Source of the DNA: Intrasporangium_A sp039812505
GTDB taxonomy: Bacteria; Actinomycetota; Actinomycetes; Actinomycetales; Dermatophilaceae
Assembly: GCF_039812505.1 (NCBI RefSeq)
Contig: NZ_JBDIAQ010000036.1
Location: forward strand, 1-27,677
Direction: 5' to 3'
Length of the DNA stretch: 27,677 nt
The notes below the pieces were generated by a model, which ran no database searches, was not told the origin of the DNA, and worked only from the letters and a program-made list of their open reading frames with translations. The translations under genes and the position numbers were made by a program. This document shows, one piece after another, positions 18,888 through 25,337 of the stretch (its first letter is position 1; each line of letters starts with the position of its first letter).

Positions 18888-19774
18888 ACCCGCTCCGGTC
18901 GGAGGGTCCCAGGACCGCGGCCGACCTGCTCGCCGAGCGCGACCGGACCCTTGTCATGGGCGTCGTCAACGTCACGCCCGACTCGTTCTCGGACGGCGGC
19001 GAGTGGTTCGAGCCGGACGCCGCCATCGCGCACGGCCGCGACGTGTGGGCGGCCGGTGCCGACATCGTCGACGTGGGGGGCGAGTCCACCCGGCCCGGGG
19101 CGGCCCGCCCGTCGGTCGCCGAGGAGCTGCGCCGGGTCCTGCCCGTCGTCGAGGCGCTCGCTGCCGGCGGCGCGGTCGTCTCGATCGACACGATGCGCGT
19201 GCCGGTCGCCGAGGCGGCCGTCGCGGCCGGCGCCACGCTCGTCAACGACGTCTCGGGCGGGCAGGCCGACCCCGAGATGGTGCCCTACGTCGTGGGGGCC
19301 GCGCTGCCCTACGTGGCGATGCACTGGCGCGGGCACAGCGCCGACATGTACGCCCGCGCCTCCTACGACGACGTCGTGCCGGATGTATGCCGGGAGCTTG
19401 CCTCCCGCCGCGACGAGCTGCTGGGTGCCGGGCTGGCCGCCGAGCGGCTCGTCCTCGACCCGGGCATCGGCTTCGCGAAGACCGCGGAGCACAACTGGGC
19501 GCTGCTCGCGGCGCTGCCCCGGCTGCACGACCTGGGCCACCCGATCCTGCTCGGGGCATCGCGCAAGGCCTTCCTCGGCCGGGTCGGGCGCGCCTTCGGG
19601 CAGGAGCCGCGGCCGGCGACCGAACGCGACCTCGAGACCGCTGCGACCTCGGTCATGGCCGCGATGGCGGGCCTGTGGTGCGTGCGGGTGCACGAGGTGG
19701 AGCAGACCGTGCGGGCGCTGGCCGTCGTGCAGGCCGCCCGGGCCCACGTCCCGGTCGAGGAGGTGGCGTGGTGA
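18884..19774 (+). CDS. folP: Dihydropteroate synthase
   Basis: Joins 6-hydroxymethyl-dihydropterin pyrophosphate with p-aminobenzoate, the target of sulfonamides; cytoplasmic TIM barrel. 296 residues. Seen: MGVVNVTPDSFSDGG near the N-terminus, DVGGESTRPGA, VVSIDTMR, LVNDVSGG, DPGIGFAKT and ILLGASRKAFLG, all in family order, so the enzyme should be active. Start: GTG at 18884, sharing the GTGA overlap with the folE stop. The C-terminal end overlaps folB/folK by 4 bp. Confidence 0.97.
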   Translation: MNPLRSEGPRTAADLLAERDRTLVMGVVNVTPDSFSDGGEWFEPDAAIAHGRDVWAAGADIVDVGGESTRPGAARPSVAEELRRVLPVVEALAAGGAVVSIDTMRVPVAEAAVAAGATLVNDVSGGQADPEMVPYVVGAALPYVAMHWRGHSADMYARASYDDVVPDVCRELASRRDELLGAGLAAERLVLDPGIGFAKTAEHNWALLAALPRLHDLGHPILLGASRKAFLGRVGRAFGQEPRPATERDLETAATSVMAAMAGLWCVRVHEVEQTVRALAVVQAARAHVPVEEVAW

Positions 19775-20658
19775 CCGACCGGATCGTGCTGCAGGGCGTC
19801 TCGGCCCGCGGGTTCCACGGGGTGCTCGAGACCGAGAAGCGCGAGGGCCAGACCTTCGTGGTCGACGTGACCCTCGAGCTCGACCTGGCGCCGGCCGGCC
19901 GCAGCGACGACCTGTCGGCCACGGTCGACTACGCGCAGGTCGCCGGCGAGGTCGTCCGGCGCATCGCCGGCCCGCCGTTCGACCTGATCGAGCGGCTCGC
20001 CTCGGTCATCGCTCGTGACGTGCTGCGCCGCGACCGGGTCGACGCGGTCGAGGTCGTGGTGCACAAGCCGGAGGCGCCGGTCGGGCACCCGTTCAGCGAC
20101 GTGCAGGTGCGGCTGCGGCGCGGCGGCGTGCCGGCCGTCGTCGCCCTTGGAGCCAACCTCGGGGACCGCGGCGCGACACTGCGCTCGGCGCTCGAGGCCC
20201 TGTCGGACCGTCCCGAGGTCAGCGTCACGACGGTGTCGCCGATGTTCGAGACCGACCCGGTCGGGGGACCCCCGGACCAGCCGCCGTTCCTGAACGCCGT
20301 CGCGCTGGTGCGCACCGAGCTCGCCCCGGGCGACCTGCTGGGTCTGCTGCACGCGATCGAGGCCGAGCACGGCCGGACCCGCGAGGTCCATTGGGGGGCA
20401 AGGACGCTCGACCTGGACCTGATCCAGTACGGCCGGCCGGGCTCGGCCCGCGAGGTGTGCAGCGCCGCGCCCGAGCTGACCCTGCCGCACCCGCGCGCGG
20501 CCCAGCGCGCGTTCGTCCTCGCCCCGTGGCACACGGCCGACCCGGCGGCCGGGCTGCGCGTCGGGACGGGCGTGGGCGGCATCCGGCCGGTCGGGGAGCT
20601 GCTCGCGCAGGTGGACTGCTCCGGCGTGCGGCCCGGACCGGCCTGGGAGCAGGCATGA
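19771..20658 (+). CDS. folBK: Bifunctional dihydroneopterin aldolase / HPPK (FolB-FolK fusion)
   Basis: One continuous frame of 295 residues carries two consecutive folate enzymes. Residues 1-118 are FolB: VLQGVSARGFHGVLETEKREGQ with the conserved Glu and VVVHKPEAPVG with the catalytic Lys. Residues from about 120 on are FolK: ALGANLGDRGATLRSAL, FETDPVGGPPDQPPFLNAV, VHWGARTLDLDLIQYG and LTLPHPRAAQRAFVLAP. There is no stop, linker or frameshift between them. It converts dihydroneopterin to hydroxymethyl-dihydropterin and activates it with ATP for FolP. The GTG at 19771 has a perfect AGGAGG 7 nt upstream and overlaps folP by 4 bp; the end overlaps the DUF3180 gene by 4 bp (ATGA). Confidence 0.95.
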   Translation: MTDRIVLQGVSARGFHGVLETEKREGQTFVVDVTLELDLAPAGRSDDLSATVDYAQVAGEVVRRIAGPPFDLIERLASVIARDVLRRDRVDAVEVVVHKPEAPVGHPFSDVQVRLRRGGVPAVVALGANLGDRGATLRSALEALSDRPEVSVTTVSPMFETDPVGGPPDQPPFLNAVALVRTELAPGDLLGLLHAIEAEHGRTREVHWGARTLDLDLIQYGRPGSAREVCSAAPELTLPHPRAAQRAFVLAPWHTADPAAGLRVGTGVGGIRPVGELLAQVDCSGVRPGPAWEQA

Positions 20659-21149
20659 GGGCACGTGACGGGCTGCGGGTCACTGCCCTGGTCATCGTCG
20701 CGCTCGTCGCGCTCATCCTCGGCTGGGTGGCCATGCGGTGGTGGGTCTCGACCGGGCACGTCGTGCCCGAGCCCGGCTGGGTGGGTCTGGTCGTCATGGC
20801 CTTCCTCGGCGGCGGCATCCTGGTGGCGGGCTACCAGGTGCGACAGGTGCGCGACGGGCGCAGCCTGACCCCGATGAGCCCGATCCGGGCGGCGCGCACA
20901 CTCGTGCTGGGCCAGGCCGCGGCGCTGACCGGTGCGGTGCTGAGCGGGTGGTACGCCTCGAACGCGCTGGTCATCCTGCCCGACGCCGACGTGGCCTCGC
21001 AGCTGGCCCGGCTCTGGCCGCTGCTGGCCCACCTGGGCGTGGCGATCCTGCTCGCGGTCGCCGGGATGGTTACGCAGTCGATGTGCCGGATCAAGCCGCC
21101 GAAGCGCGAGGACGACGACCAGGACCGCCCCGGCGGGGAGCACCGCTGA
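20655..21149 (+). CDS. DUF3180 membrane protein
   Basis: A protein of 164 residues with four hydrophobic segments (about residues 8-28, 41-60, 83-103 and 120-142) and a short acidic, charged C-terminus rich in Asp, Lys and Arg. It matches the DUF3180 family, a conserved actinobacterial neighbour of folK; no function is known to me. The ATG at 20655 overlaps the folBK stop (ATGA), so it is translationally coupled as the last gene of the ftsH-fol operon. A role tied to folate is suggested only by position. Confidence 0.85.
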   Translation: MRARDGLRVTALVIVALVALILGWVAMRWWVSTGHVVPEPGWVGLVVMAFLGGGILVAGYQVRQVRDGRSLTPMSPIRAARTLVLGQAAALTGAVLSGWYASNALVILPDADVASQLARLWPLLAHLGVAILLAVAGMVTQSMCRIKPPKREDDDQDRPGGEHR

Positions 21150-21254
21150 CGAGCCGGTCGGCGCGGGCTGCCGCCGCCCACCGGGTGGCACCGGACGGGA
21201 GCGTCACCGGAGTCGACCCACCGGGACCGACCCCACCGGCGCCTGTTCCGGTTG

Positions 21255-21274
21255 CCGACCTCCCGGCTGGTCGG
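21255..21274. terminator. Hairpin between convergent DUF3180 and lipoprotein genes
   Basis: CCGACC (21255-21260) pairs with GGTCGG (21269-21274) across an 8-nt loop, in the 160-bp convergent gap. It could work in both directions. The rest of the gap holds only GC-rich ACCGG-type repeats. Confidence 0.35.
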
Positions 21275-21309
21275 GTCCGGGGCCGGTGCGGGCTGTTCGG
21301 GCGGAACGG

Positions 21310-21597
21310 TCAGGATCTGGTCCGGGGCCGGCTCGTCGCGGCCGGTGCCCCCGTGTTCGTGCCGGTCGCTGCGCCGGTGGTCGCGGGCGTCGGGGCCGGG
21401 GCGCCGCCCTCGTCAGGAACCACCGGCCCCTCGAGGCCGGCGACGGTCGGGGTCGGCCAGGGCGGCGGGACCGTGTCGACGGTGTCCTCGTTCGAGCAGG
21501 CCGCCGCGATCGAGACCGCGGCCGTGATGACGACGACCCCCGCAGCGCGCAGGACACTGTCGCGAGAGAGCCGGGTGAGCGGCATCCGGGCCCTCAT
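21310..21597 (-). CDS. Small putative lipoprotein coupled to nuoD2
   Basis: A short gene of 95 residues that is easily missed. Its ATG (21597) overlaps the nuoD2 stop as ATGA, and GGGGA lies about 9 nt upstream, which is good evidence of translation. The product has a positively charged start, a hydrophobic core (about 18-33: AAGVVVITAAVSIAAA) and Cys34 in a plausible lipobox, AAAC. The rest is a low-complexity Pro/Thr/Ala/Gly-rich tail ending in Arg and Ser, likely extended outside the membrane. I do not recognise a family. The lipobox lacks the usual Leu at -3, so simple signal-anchor export is possible. Coupling suggests synthesis together with the NuoD paralogue. Confidence 0.65.
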   Translation of the reverse strand: MRARMPLTRLSRDSVLRAAGVVVITAAVSIAAACSNEDTVDTVPPPWPTPTVAGLEGPVVPDEGGAPAPTPATTGAATGTNTGAPAATSRPRTRS

Positions 21598-22769
21598 CGG
21601 TCGATGTCCCCGACCACGAAGAACATCGAGCCGAGGATCGCCACCATGTCGGAGATGAGCTGCCCCGGCAGCATCTCGGCGAGCACCGAGACGTTGTTGA
21701 ACGAGGCCGAGCGCAGCTTGAGCCGCCACGGCGTCTTCTCGCCGCGGGAGACCAGGTAGTACCCGTTGAGGCCGAGCGGGTTCTCCGTGGCGCAGTAGAC
21801 CTGCCCCTCGGGCACCTTGAGCACCTTGGGCAGCTTGACGTTGATCGGGCCGCGCGGCAGGGCGGCGAGGCGCGCGACGCAGGCGTCGGCGAGGTCGAGG
21901 CTGACCCGGGTCTGCTCCAGCAGCACCTCGAGGCGGGCCAGGCAGTCGCCCGCCGTGCGGGTCACGACCCGGCCGGGACCGCCCGGCGCGAACAGCTCGG
22001 CGTAGGCGAGGTAGGGCGCGTCCCGGCGCAGGTCGAGGTCGAGCCCGCCGGCCCGGGCGATGGGCCCGGAGACGCCGTGCGCCAGCACGAGGTCACGCGG
22101 CAGGACCCCGACCCCGCGCGTGCGGGCCTCGAGGATCTCGTTGCCGACGATGAGGTGCTCCAGGTCCGGCAGCCGGCGGCGCACTGCCGCGACCGCCTCG
22201 GTGACCCGCCCGAGCCAGCCGGCCGGCAGGTCCTGGTAGAGCCCGCCGACCCGGTTGAACATGTAGTGCATCCGGCCCCCGGAGGCCTCCTCCATGACGG
22301 CCTGGACCTCCTCGCGCTCGCGGAACGCGTAGAAGACCGGTGTGATCGCCCCGAGCTCGAGGGGGTAGGACCCGAGGAACATCAGGTGGTTCAGCACCCG
22401 GTTGAGCTCGGCGAGCAGGGTCCGGGCCCAGACGGCCCGCTCCGGCACCTCCATCCCGAGCAGGTCCTCGGCCGCCATCACCACCCCCAGCTCGTTGGCG
22501 AAGGCCGACAGCCAGTCGTGCCGGTTGGTCAGCACGGTGATCTGACGGTAGTCGCGCACCTCGAAGAGCTTCTCGGCGCCGCGGTGCATGTAGCCGATGA
22601 CCGGGTCGGCGCTGACGATGCGCTCGCCGTCGACGACGACGCGCAGCCGGAGCACGCCGTGCGTCGCCGGGTGCTGCGGGCCGATGTTCAGCACCATGTC
22701 CGCGGTCGCGAGCTCGCCGGCCCCGATCCCGACGGTCAGCTCCTGTCCCCGCGTGGTGGCCTCGGTCAT
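21594..22769 (-). CDS. nuoD2: Orphan NuoD paralogue (NADH-quinone oxidoreductase subunit D-like)
   Basis: A protein of 391 residues of the 49-kDa/NuoD family. Seen: MVLNIGPQHPATHGVLRL, GYMHRGAEKLFEVRDYRQ, NELGVVMAAEDLLG, LLAELNRVLNHLMFLGSYPL, SGGRMHYMFNRVGGL and the C-terminal ISDMVAILGSMFFVVGDIDR. The HRG arginine (Arg63) and the quinone-site His of QHPATHG are kept. The Tyr that contacts quinone in complex I (bovine Tyr108) aligns gaplessly with Trp86 (RHDW). No other nuo gene is in the window, so this is the stand-alone actinobacterial paralogue, which I recall near the fol cluster in Streptomyces as well. Start: ATG at 22769, with a -10-like TACCCT exactly 6 nt upstream and no ribosome binding site. 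The downstream lipoprotein is coupled. Its role is unknown; it may be a modified complex I or another membrane complex. Confidence 0.9.
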   Translation of the reverse strand: MTEATTRGQELTVGIGAGELATADMVLNIGPQHPATHGVLRLRVVVDGERIVSADPVIGYMHRGAEKLFEVRDYRQITVLTNRHDWLSAFANELGVVMAAEDLLGMEVPERAVWARTLLAELNRVLNHLMFLGSYPLELGAITPVFYAFREREEVQAVMEEASGGRMHYMFNRVGGLYQDLPAGWLGRVTEAVAAVRRRLPDLEHLIVGNEILEARTRGVGVLPRDLVLAHGVSGPIARAGGLDLDLRRDAPYLAYAELFAPGGPGRVVTRTAGDCLARLEVLLEQTRVSLDLADACVARLAALPRGPINVKLPKVLKVPEGQVYCATENPLGLNGYYLVSRGEKTPWRLKLRSASFNNVSVLAEMLPGQLISDMVAILGSMFFVVGDIDR

Positions 22770-22775
22770 GGGACG

Positions 22776-22781
22776 AGGGTA
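22776..22781 (-). promoter_or_regulatory. Candidate -10 element of nuoD2 (leaderless type)
   Basis: TACCCT on the minus strand ends 6 nt before the nuoD2 ATG. It fits the TANNNT-N6-start pattern of leaderless actinobacterial genes. No convincing -35 is visible. Confidence 0.4.
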
Positions 22782-22816
22782 TGCCGACCCGCGGGGCCGG
22801 TTCGGATCAGCCCGGG

Positions 22817-22860
22817 CTGTGCGCGGTTGTGGTCGCCCTGGTGACCACAACCACGCACGG
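22817..22860. repeat. Palindromic dispersed repeat, copy 1
   Basis: A long imperfect hairpin in the Fsr-nuoD2 gap. Its left arm, around TGCGCGGTTGTGGTC, pairs with GACCACAACCACGCA with one mismatch. A 28-bp core beginning GGTCGCCCTGGTGACC is identical to copy 2 and differs at one base from copy 3 at the end of the window. It may also help end transcription of the upstream operon. Confidence 0.75.
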
Positions 22861-22911
22861 GCGGGTGGCACTGCCAGGTGGGCCGCTCGCGAGGGCGCGG
22901 CCCGACGACCC

Positions 22912-22930
22912 GGGTCCGGTCGCCGGACCC
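22912..22930 (-). terminator. Hairpin after the Fsr-type transporter gene
   Basis: A perfect 8-bp stem, GGGTCCGG (22912-22919) with CCGGACCC (22923-22930), and a 3-nt loop, about 20 nt past the stop of the minus-strand transporter gene. There is no T-tract. It suggests nuoD2 is a separate transcription unit. Confidence 0.5.
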
Positions 22931-22949
22931 ACGACCGGCCGGTCGGCCC

Positions 22950-24155
22950 TCACTCGCGTTCGACCGCGTCCGGCGGCGGCTCCGCCGGCCCCGGAGCCGG
23001 TGGAGTGCGCCGGCGGCGTACGGCAGGCTCGCGGAGGGTGAGCGAGACCAGCAGCCCGAGCACGGGCAGGACCATCACGATGGCCAGCGAGGTGCGCAGG
23101 CTGGTGGCGTCCGCGATCGCGCCGAAGATCGGGTTGAACAGCCCGCCGATGCTGACCGCCAGCCCCACCGTCACCCCGCTCGCGGTGCCGATCCGGTTGG
23201 GCAGGTAGTCCTGGCCGAGCACCACGAACACGGCGAACGGGACGTAGAGCGCGATGCCGCTCAGCGCCACGAAGACGAACGCCACCGCGAGGTTGCCGGC
23301 CAGCACGACCCCGGCTATCGCCGGCCCGGCCAGCGCGAACCCGACCCGGATGCTCATCAGGGCGCTCGTGCGGTCGGCGAGCCAGCCGCCGGCCAGCGTC
23401 CCGAGCGCCCCGGCCACGAGGAACACGGTCAGCGCCGTCCCGCCCACGACGTGCGAGGCGTGCAGCCGGGCGATCAGGTAGAGCGCGAGGAACGAGGTGA
23501 TCCCGAAGAAGATGATCGACCGGATCACGACCGCGGCCGTGAGCCGCAGGAAGGCCGGCCACTCGTCGGCGACACCGGCCGCGCCGAGCCGGGCCCGACG
23601 CCCCATCGGGCCGTCGAGGACCGGGCCGAGCCGGAGCACCAGCACCACGATCATCACCGCGGCCGGGGCGAGCAGGATCGGGGTGCCGTGCAGCCCCGCC
23701 CAGACGAGCACCGGCGTCGTCACGAGCGCACCGAGCGCGTAGCCGACGTTGCCGCCGAGCGCGAAGATGCTCATCGCCCGGTTGCTGTCGCCGGAGGCCT
23801 GTCGTGCGGCCCGCGCCGCGTCGGGATGGAACGCCGCCACCCCGAGGCCGGACAGCGCGATGACGACCCAGGTGAGCGGATAGCTGGGCATCAGGCCGGC
23901 CAGCGCCACGCCGAGGGCGGCCAGCCCCATCCCGCCGGGGATCAGCCAGCGCCGGGGTCGCCGGTCGGTGAGCCAGCCGAAGGCCGGCTGGGCCACCGAG
24001 GACAGGAAGGTCGCGGCGAGCGTGAGGCCGGAGACGGCGGCATACGTGTAGTGCCGCTCGGCCACGAGGAAGGGCAGCAGCGCCGGGACCGCACCCTGGT
24101 AGAAGTCGTCGGCCACGTGCGCGGTGGACACCAGGGCCACGCCGCGCCGGTTCAC
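22950..24155 (-). CDS. MFS transporter, fosmidomycin-resistance (Fsr) type
   Basis: A membrane protein of 401 residues with about twelve hydrophobic helices. The opening, STAHVADDFYQGAVPALLPF, closely matches the Fsr family signature (H-x-x-(N/D)D-x-YQGA-x-PALLPF). It also has FGWLTDRRPRRWLIPGG (the MFS loop after helix 2), GVAAFHPDAARAARQASG (typical of Fsr), and DYLPNRIGTASGVTVGLAVS in the C-half. Family members export fosmidomycin and other compounds; this substrate is not known. The C-terminal tail is Pro/Arg-rich. Start: GTG at 24155, 9 nt after the methyltransferase stop, so it is the last gene of the MidA-CopC-methyltransferase-MFS operon. A hairpin follows. Confidence 0.88.
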   Translation of the reverse strand: MNRRGVALVSTAHVADDFYQGAVPALLPFLVAERHYTYAAVSGLTLAATFLSSVAQPAFGWLTDRRPRRWLIPGGMGLAALGVALAGLMPSYPLTWVVIALSGLGVAAFHPDAARAARQASGDSNRAMSIFALGGNVGYALGALVTTPVLVWAGLHGTPILLAPAAVMIVVLVLRLGPVLDGPMGRRARLGAAGVADEWPAFLRLTAAVVIRSIIFFGITSFLALYLIARLHASHVVGGTALTVFLVAGALGTLAGGWLADRTSALMSIRVGFALAGPAIAGVVLAGNLAVAFVFVALSGIALYVPFAVFVVLGQDYLPNRIGTASGVTVGLAVSIGGLFNPIFGAIADATSLRTSLAIVMVLPVLGLLVSLTLREPAVRRRRTPPAPGPAEPPPDAVERE

Positions 24156-24164
24156 GGCAGCGCC

Positions 24165-24770
24165 CTAGGCACGCCGCAGGACCGCGACGAGGAAGTCGGA
24201 GCCGGGCTGGAACGGGCGCAGGTCCCAGCCGCCCAGGAGCAGCTCGGGCTCCAGACCCGCGGTGCGCACGTCGGCGAGAAAGGCGTCGAAGTCGTAGCCC
24301 CGCCCCGCGCCGAAGCCGACGGCGGCCCGCCCCTGCTCGGCCAGGTGGGTGCGGAACCGGCGCAGGACCTCGACCCGGGTGCTCGCCGCCAGGAAGGGCA
24401 TCACGTTGCCGGCCGCGACGATGGCGTCGAACCGGCCGCGGACGCCGAGCGCCGACAGGTCGAGCTCGGCAAGGTCGCCGACGACCCAGACCGGACCCGG
24501 GTGGTCCTCCTCGGCGGCGGCCACGAGCACCGGGTCCACATCAACGCCGACGACGTCGTGCCCGGCCTGGGCCAGGTAGCCGCCGACCCGGCCGGAGCCG
24601 CACCCGGCGTCGAGGACCAGGGCGTGCCGACGCACCATGGCGTCGACGAACCGGGCCTCGCCGTGCAGGTCGTGCCCCGCGGCGGCCATGTCCCGGAACC
24701 GCTTGACGAACCACGTGGAGTGGCTCGGGTTCGTGGTGACCATCTTGGTCCACTCGCTCGGCTCGACCAT
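24165..24770 (-). CDS. Class I SAM-dependent methyltransferase
   Basis: A small soluble methyltransferase of 201 residues. Seen: SAM motif I VLDAGCGSGRVGGYL (about 53-67), the acidic end of strand 2 in VVGVDVDPVLV, motif II/III region WVVGDLAELDL and DAIVAAGNVMPFL at motif IV. The N-terminal HSTWFVKRFRDMAAAGHDLHGEARFVDAM resembles actinobacterial small-molecule methyltransferases. The acceptor substrate cannot be told. Start: ATG at 24770 with ACGGAG about 8 nt upstream. The frame continues open into copC, but that part is copC's shadow. 11 bp from copC and 9 bp from the MFS gene, hence co-transcribed. Confidence 0.86.
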   Translation of the reverse strand: MVEPSEWTKMVTTNPSHSTWFVKRFRDMAAAGHDLHGEARFVDAMVRRHALVLDAGCGSGRVGGYLAQAGHDVVGVDVDPVLVAAAEEDHPGPVWVVGDLAELDLSALGVRGRFDAIVAAGNVMPFLAASTRVEVLRRFRTHLAEQGRAAVGFGAGRGYDFDAFLADVRTAGLEPELLLGGWDLRPFQPGSDFLVAVLRRA

Positions 24771-24781
24771 CGGTGCTCCGT

Positions 24782-25333
24782 TCAGGGTCGTGCGGCGGGG
24801 TCGCGACGACGTGCCGCGAGCCAGATGCCCGCCACCAGGACGACCACGATGGCGCCACCGGCGATGGTCAGCATGACCGGGACGAGCTGGGAGCTCTTGG
24901 CGGCGGCCTGCTCCGGGGTGTCCCGGGCCGGCACCTGCACCGGCGCGGCCTGGGTCGCCGTCGACCCGTCCAGGCCCAGGGTCGCGTGGAACGAGAAGGT
25001 CCCCGAGATCGGGTGGCCGTCGGAGGAGGTGACCCGGTAGGTCACCACGTAGGTCCCGGCCGGCGCCCGGGGGCTCAGCTGCTGGCTGAGCACTCGACCC
25101 TCGATCCGCGGCCGCCCCTCGGCGACGTCGCCTGCCGGGCCCTTGACCAGGACCTGGGAGCCGATGGCCAACGGGTCGTCGGACAGCGTGATCGAGACCG
25201 TACCGGGCAGCCGGTCGACCGTGGTGCCCTCGGCGGGGGTGGTGGACTCGACCACGTCGTGGGCGATCGCCGCCGGTGCCCCGGTCAGGGCGAGCCCGAG
25301 GGCGAGCAGGATCAGCAGGAGCCACCGACGCAT
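24782..25333 (-). CDS. copC: CopC-domain copper-binding protein with C-terminal membrane anchor
   Basis: An exported protein of 183 residues. Signal peptide (about 1-24: WLLLILLALGLALTGAPAAIA) followed by His25, which becomes the N-terminal residue after cleavage and is the first Cu(II) ligand in CopC proteins. The rest of the site is visible as SSDGHPISGTFSFH (Asp105, His107). The CopC fold spans about 25-118, then a low-complexity linker and a transmembrane helix (about 151-172) with an Arg-rich cytoplasmic end, so it is tethered outside the cell. No CopD partner is adjacent. ATG at 25333, only 4 nt from the MidA gene stop. A role in copper handling is inferred from the family. Confidence 0.88.
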   Translation of the reverse strand: MRRWLLLILLALGLALTGAPAAIAHDVVESTTPAEGTTVDRLPGTVSITLSDDPLAIGSQVLVKGPAGDVAEGRPRIEGRVLSQQLSPRAPAGTYVVTYRVTSSDGHPISGTFSFHATLGLDGSTATQAAPVQVPARDTPEQAAAKSSQLVPVMLTIAGGAIVVVLVAGIWLAARRRDPAARP

Positions 25334-25337
25334 GGCC

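Noticed and set aside
21594..22769. Part of a complete complex I (nuo) operon
   Set aside because: No nuoA-C or nuoE-N on either side; neighbours are fol genes, an MFS pump and a small lipoprotein.
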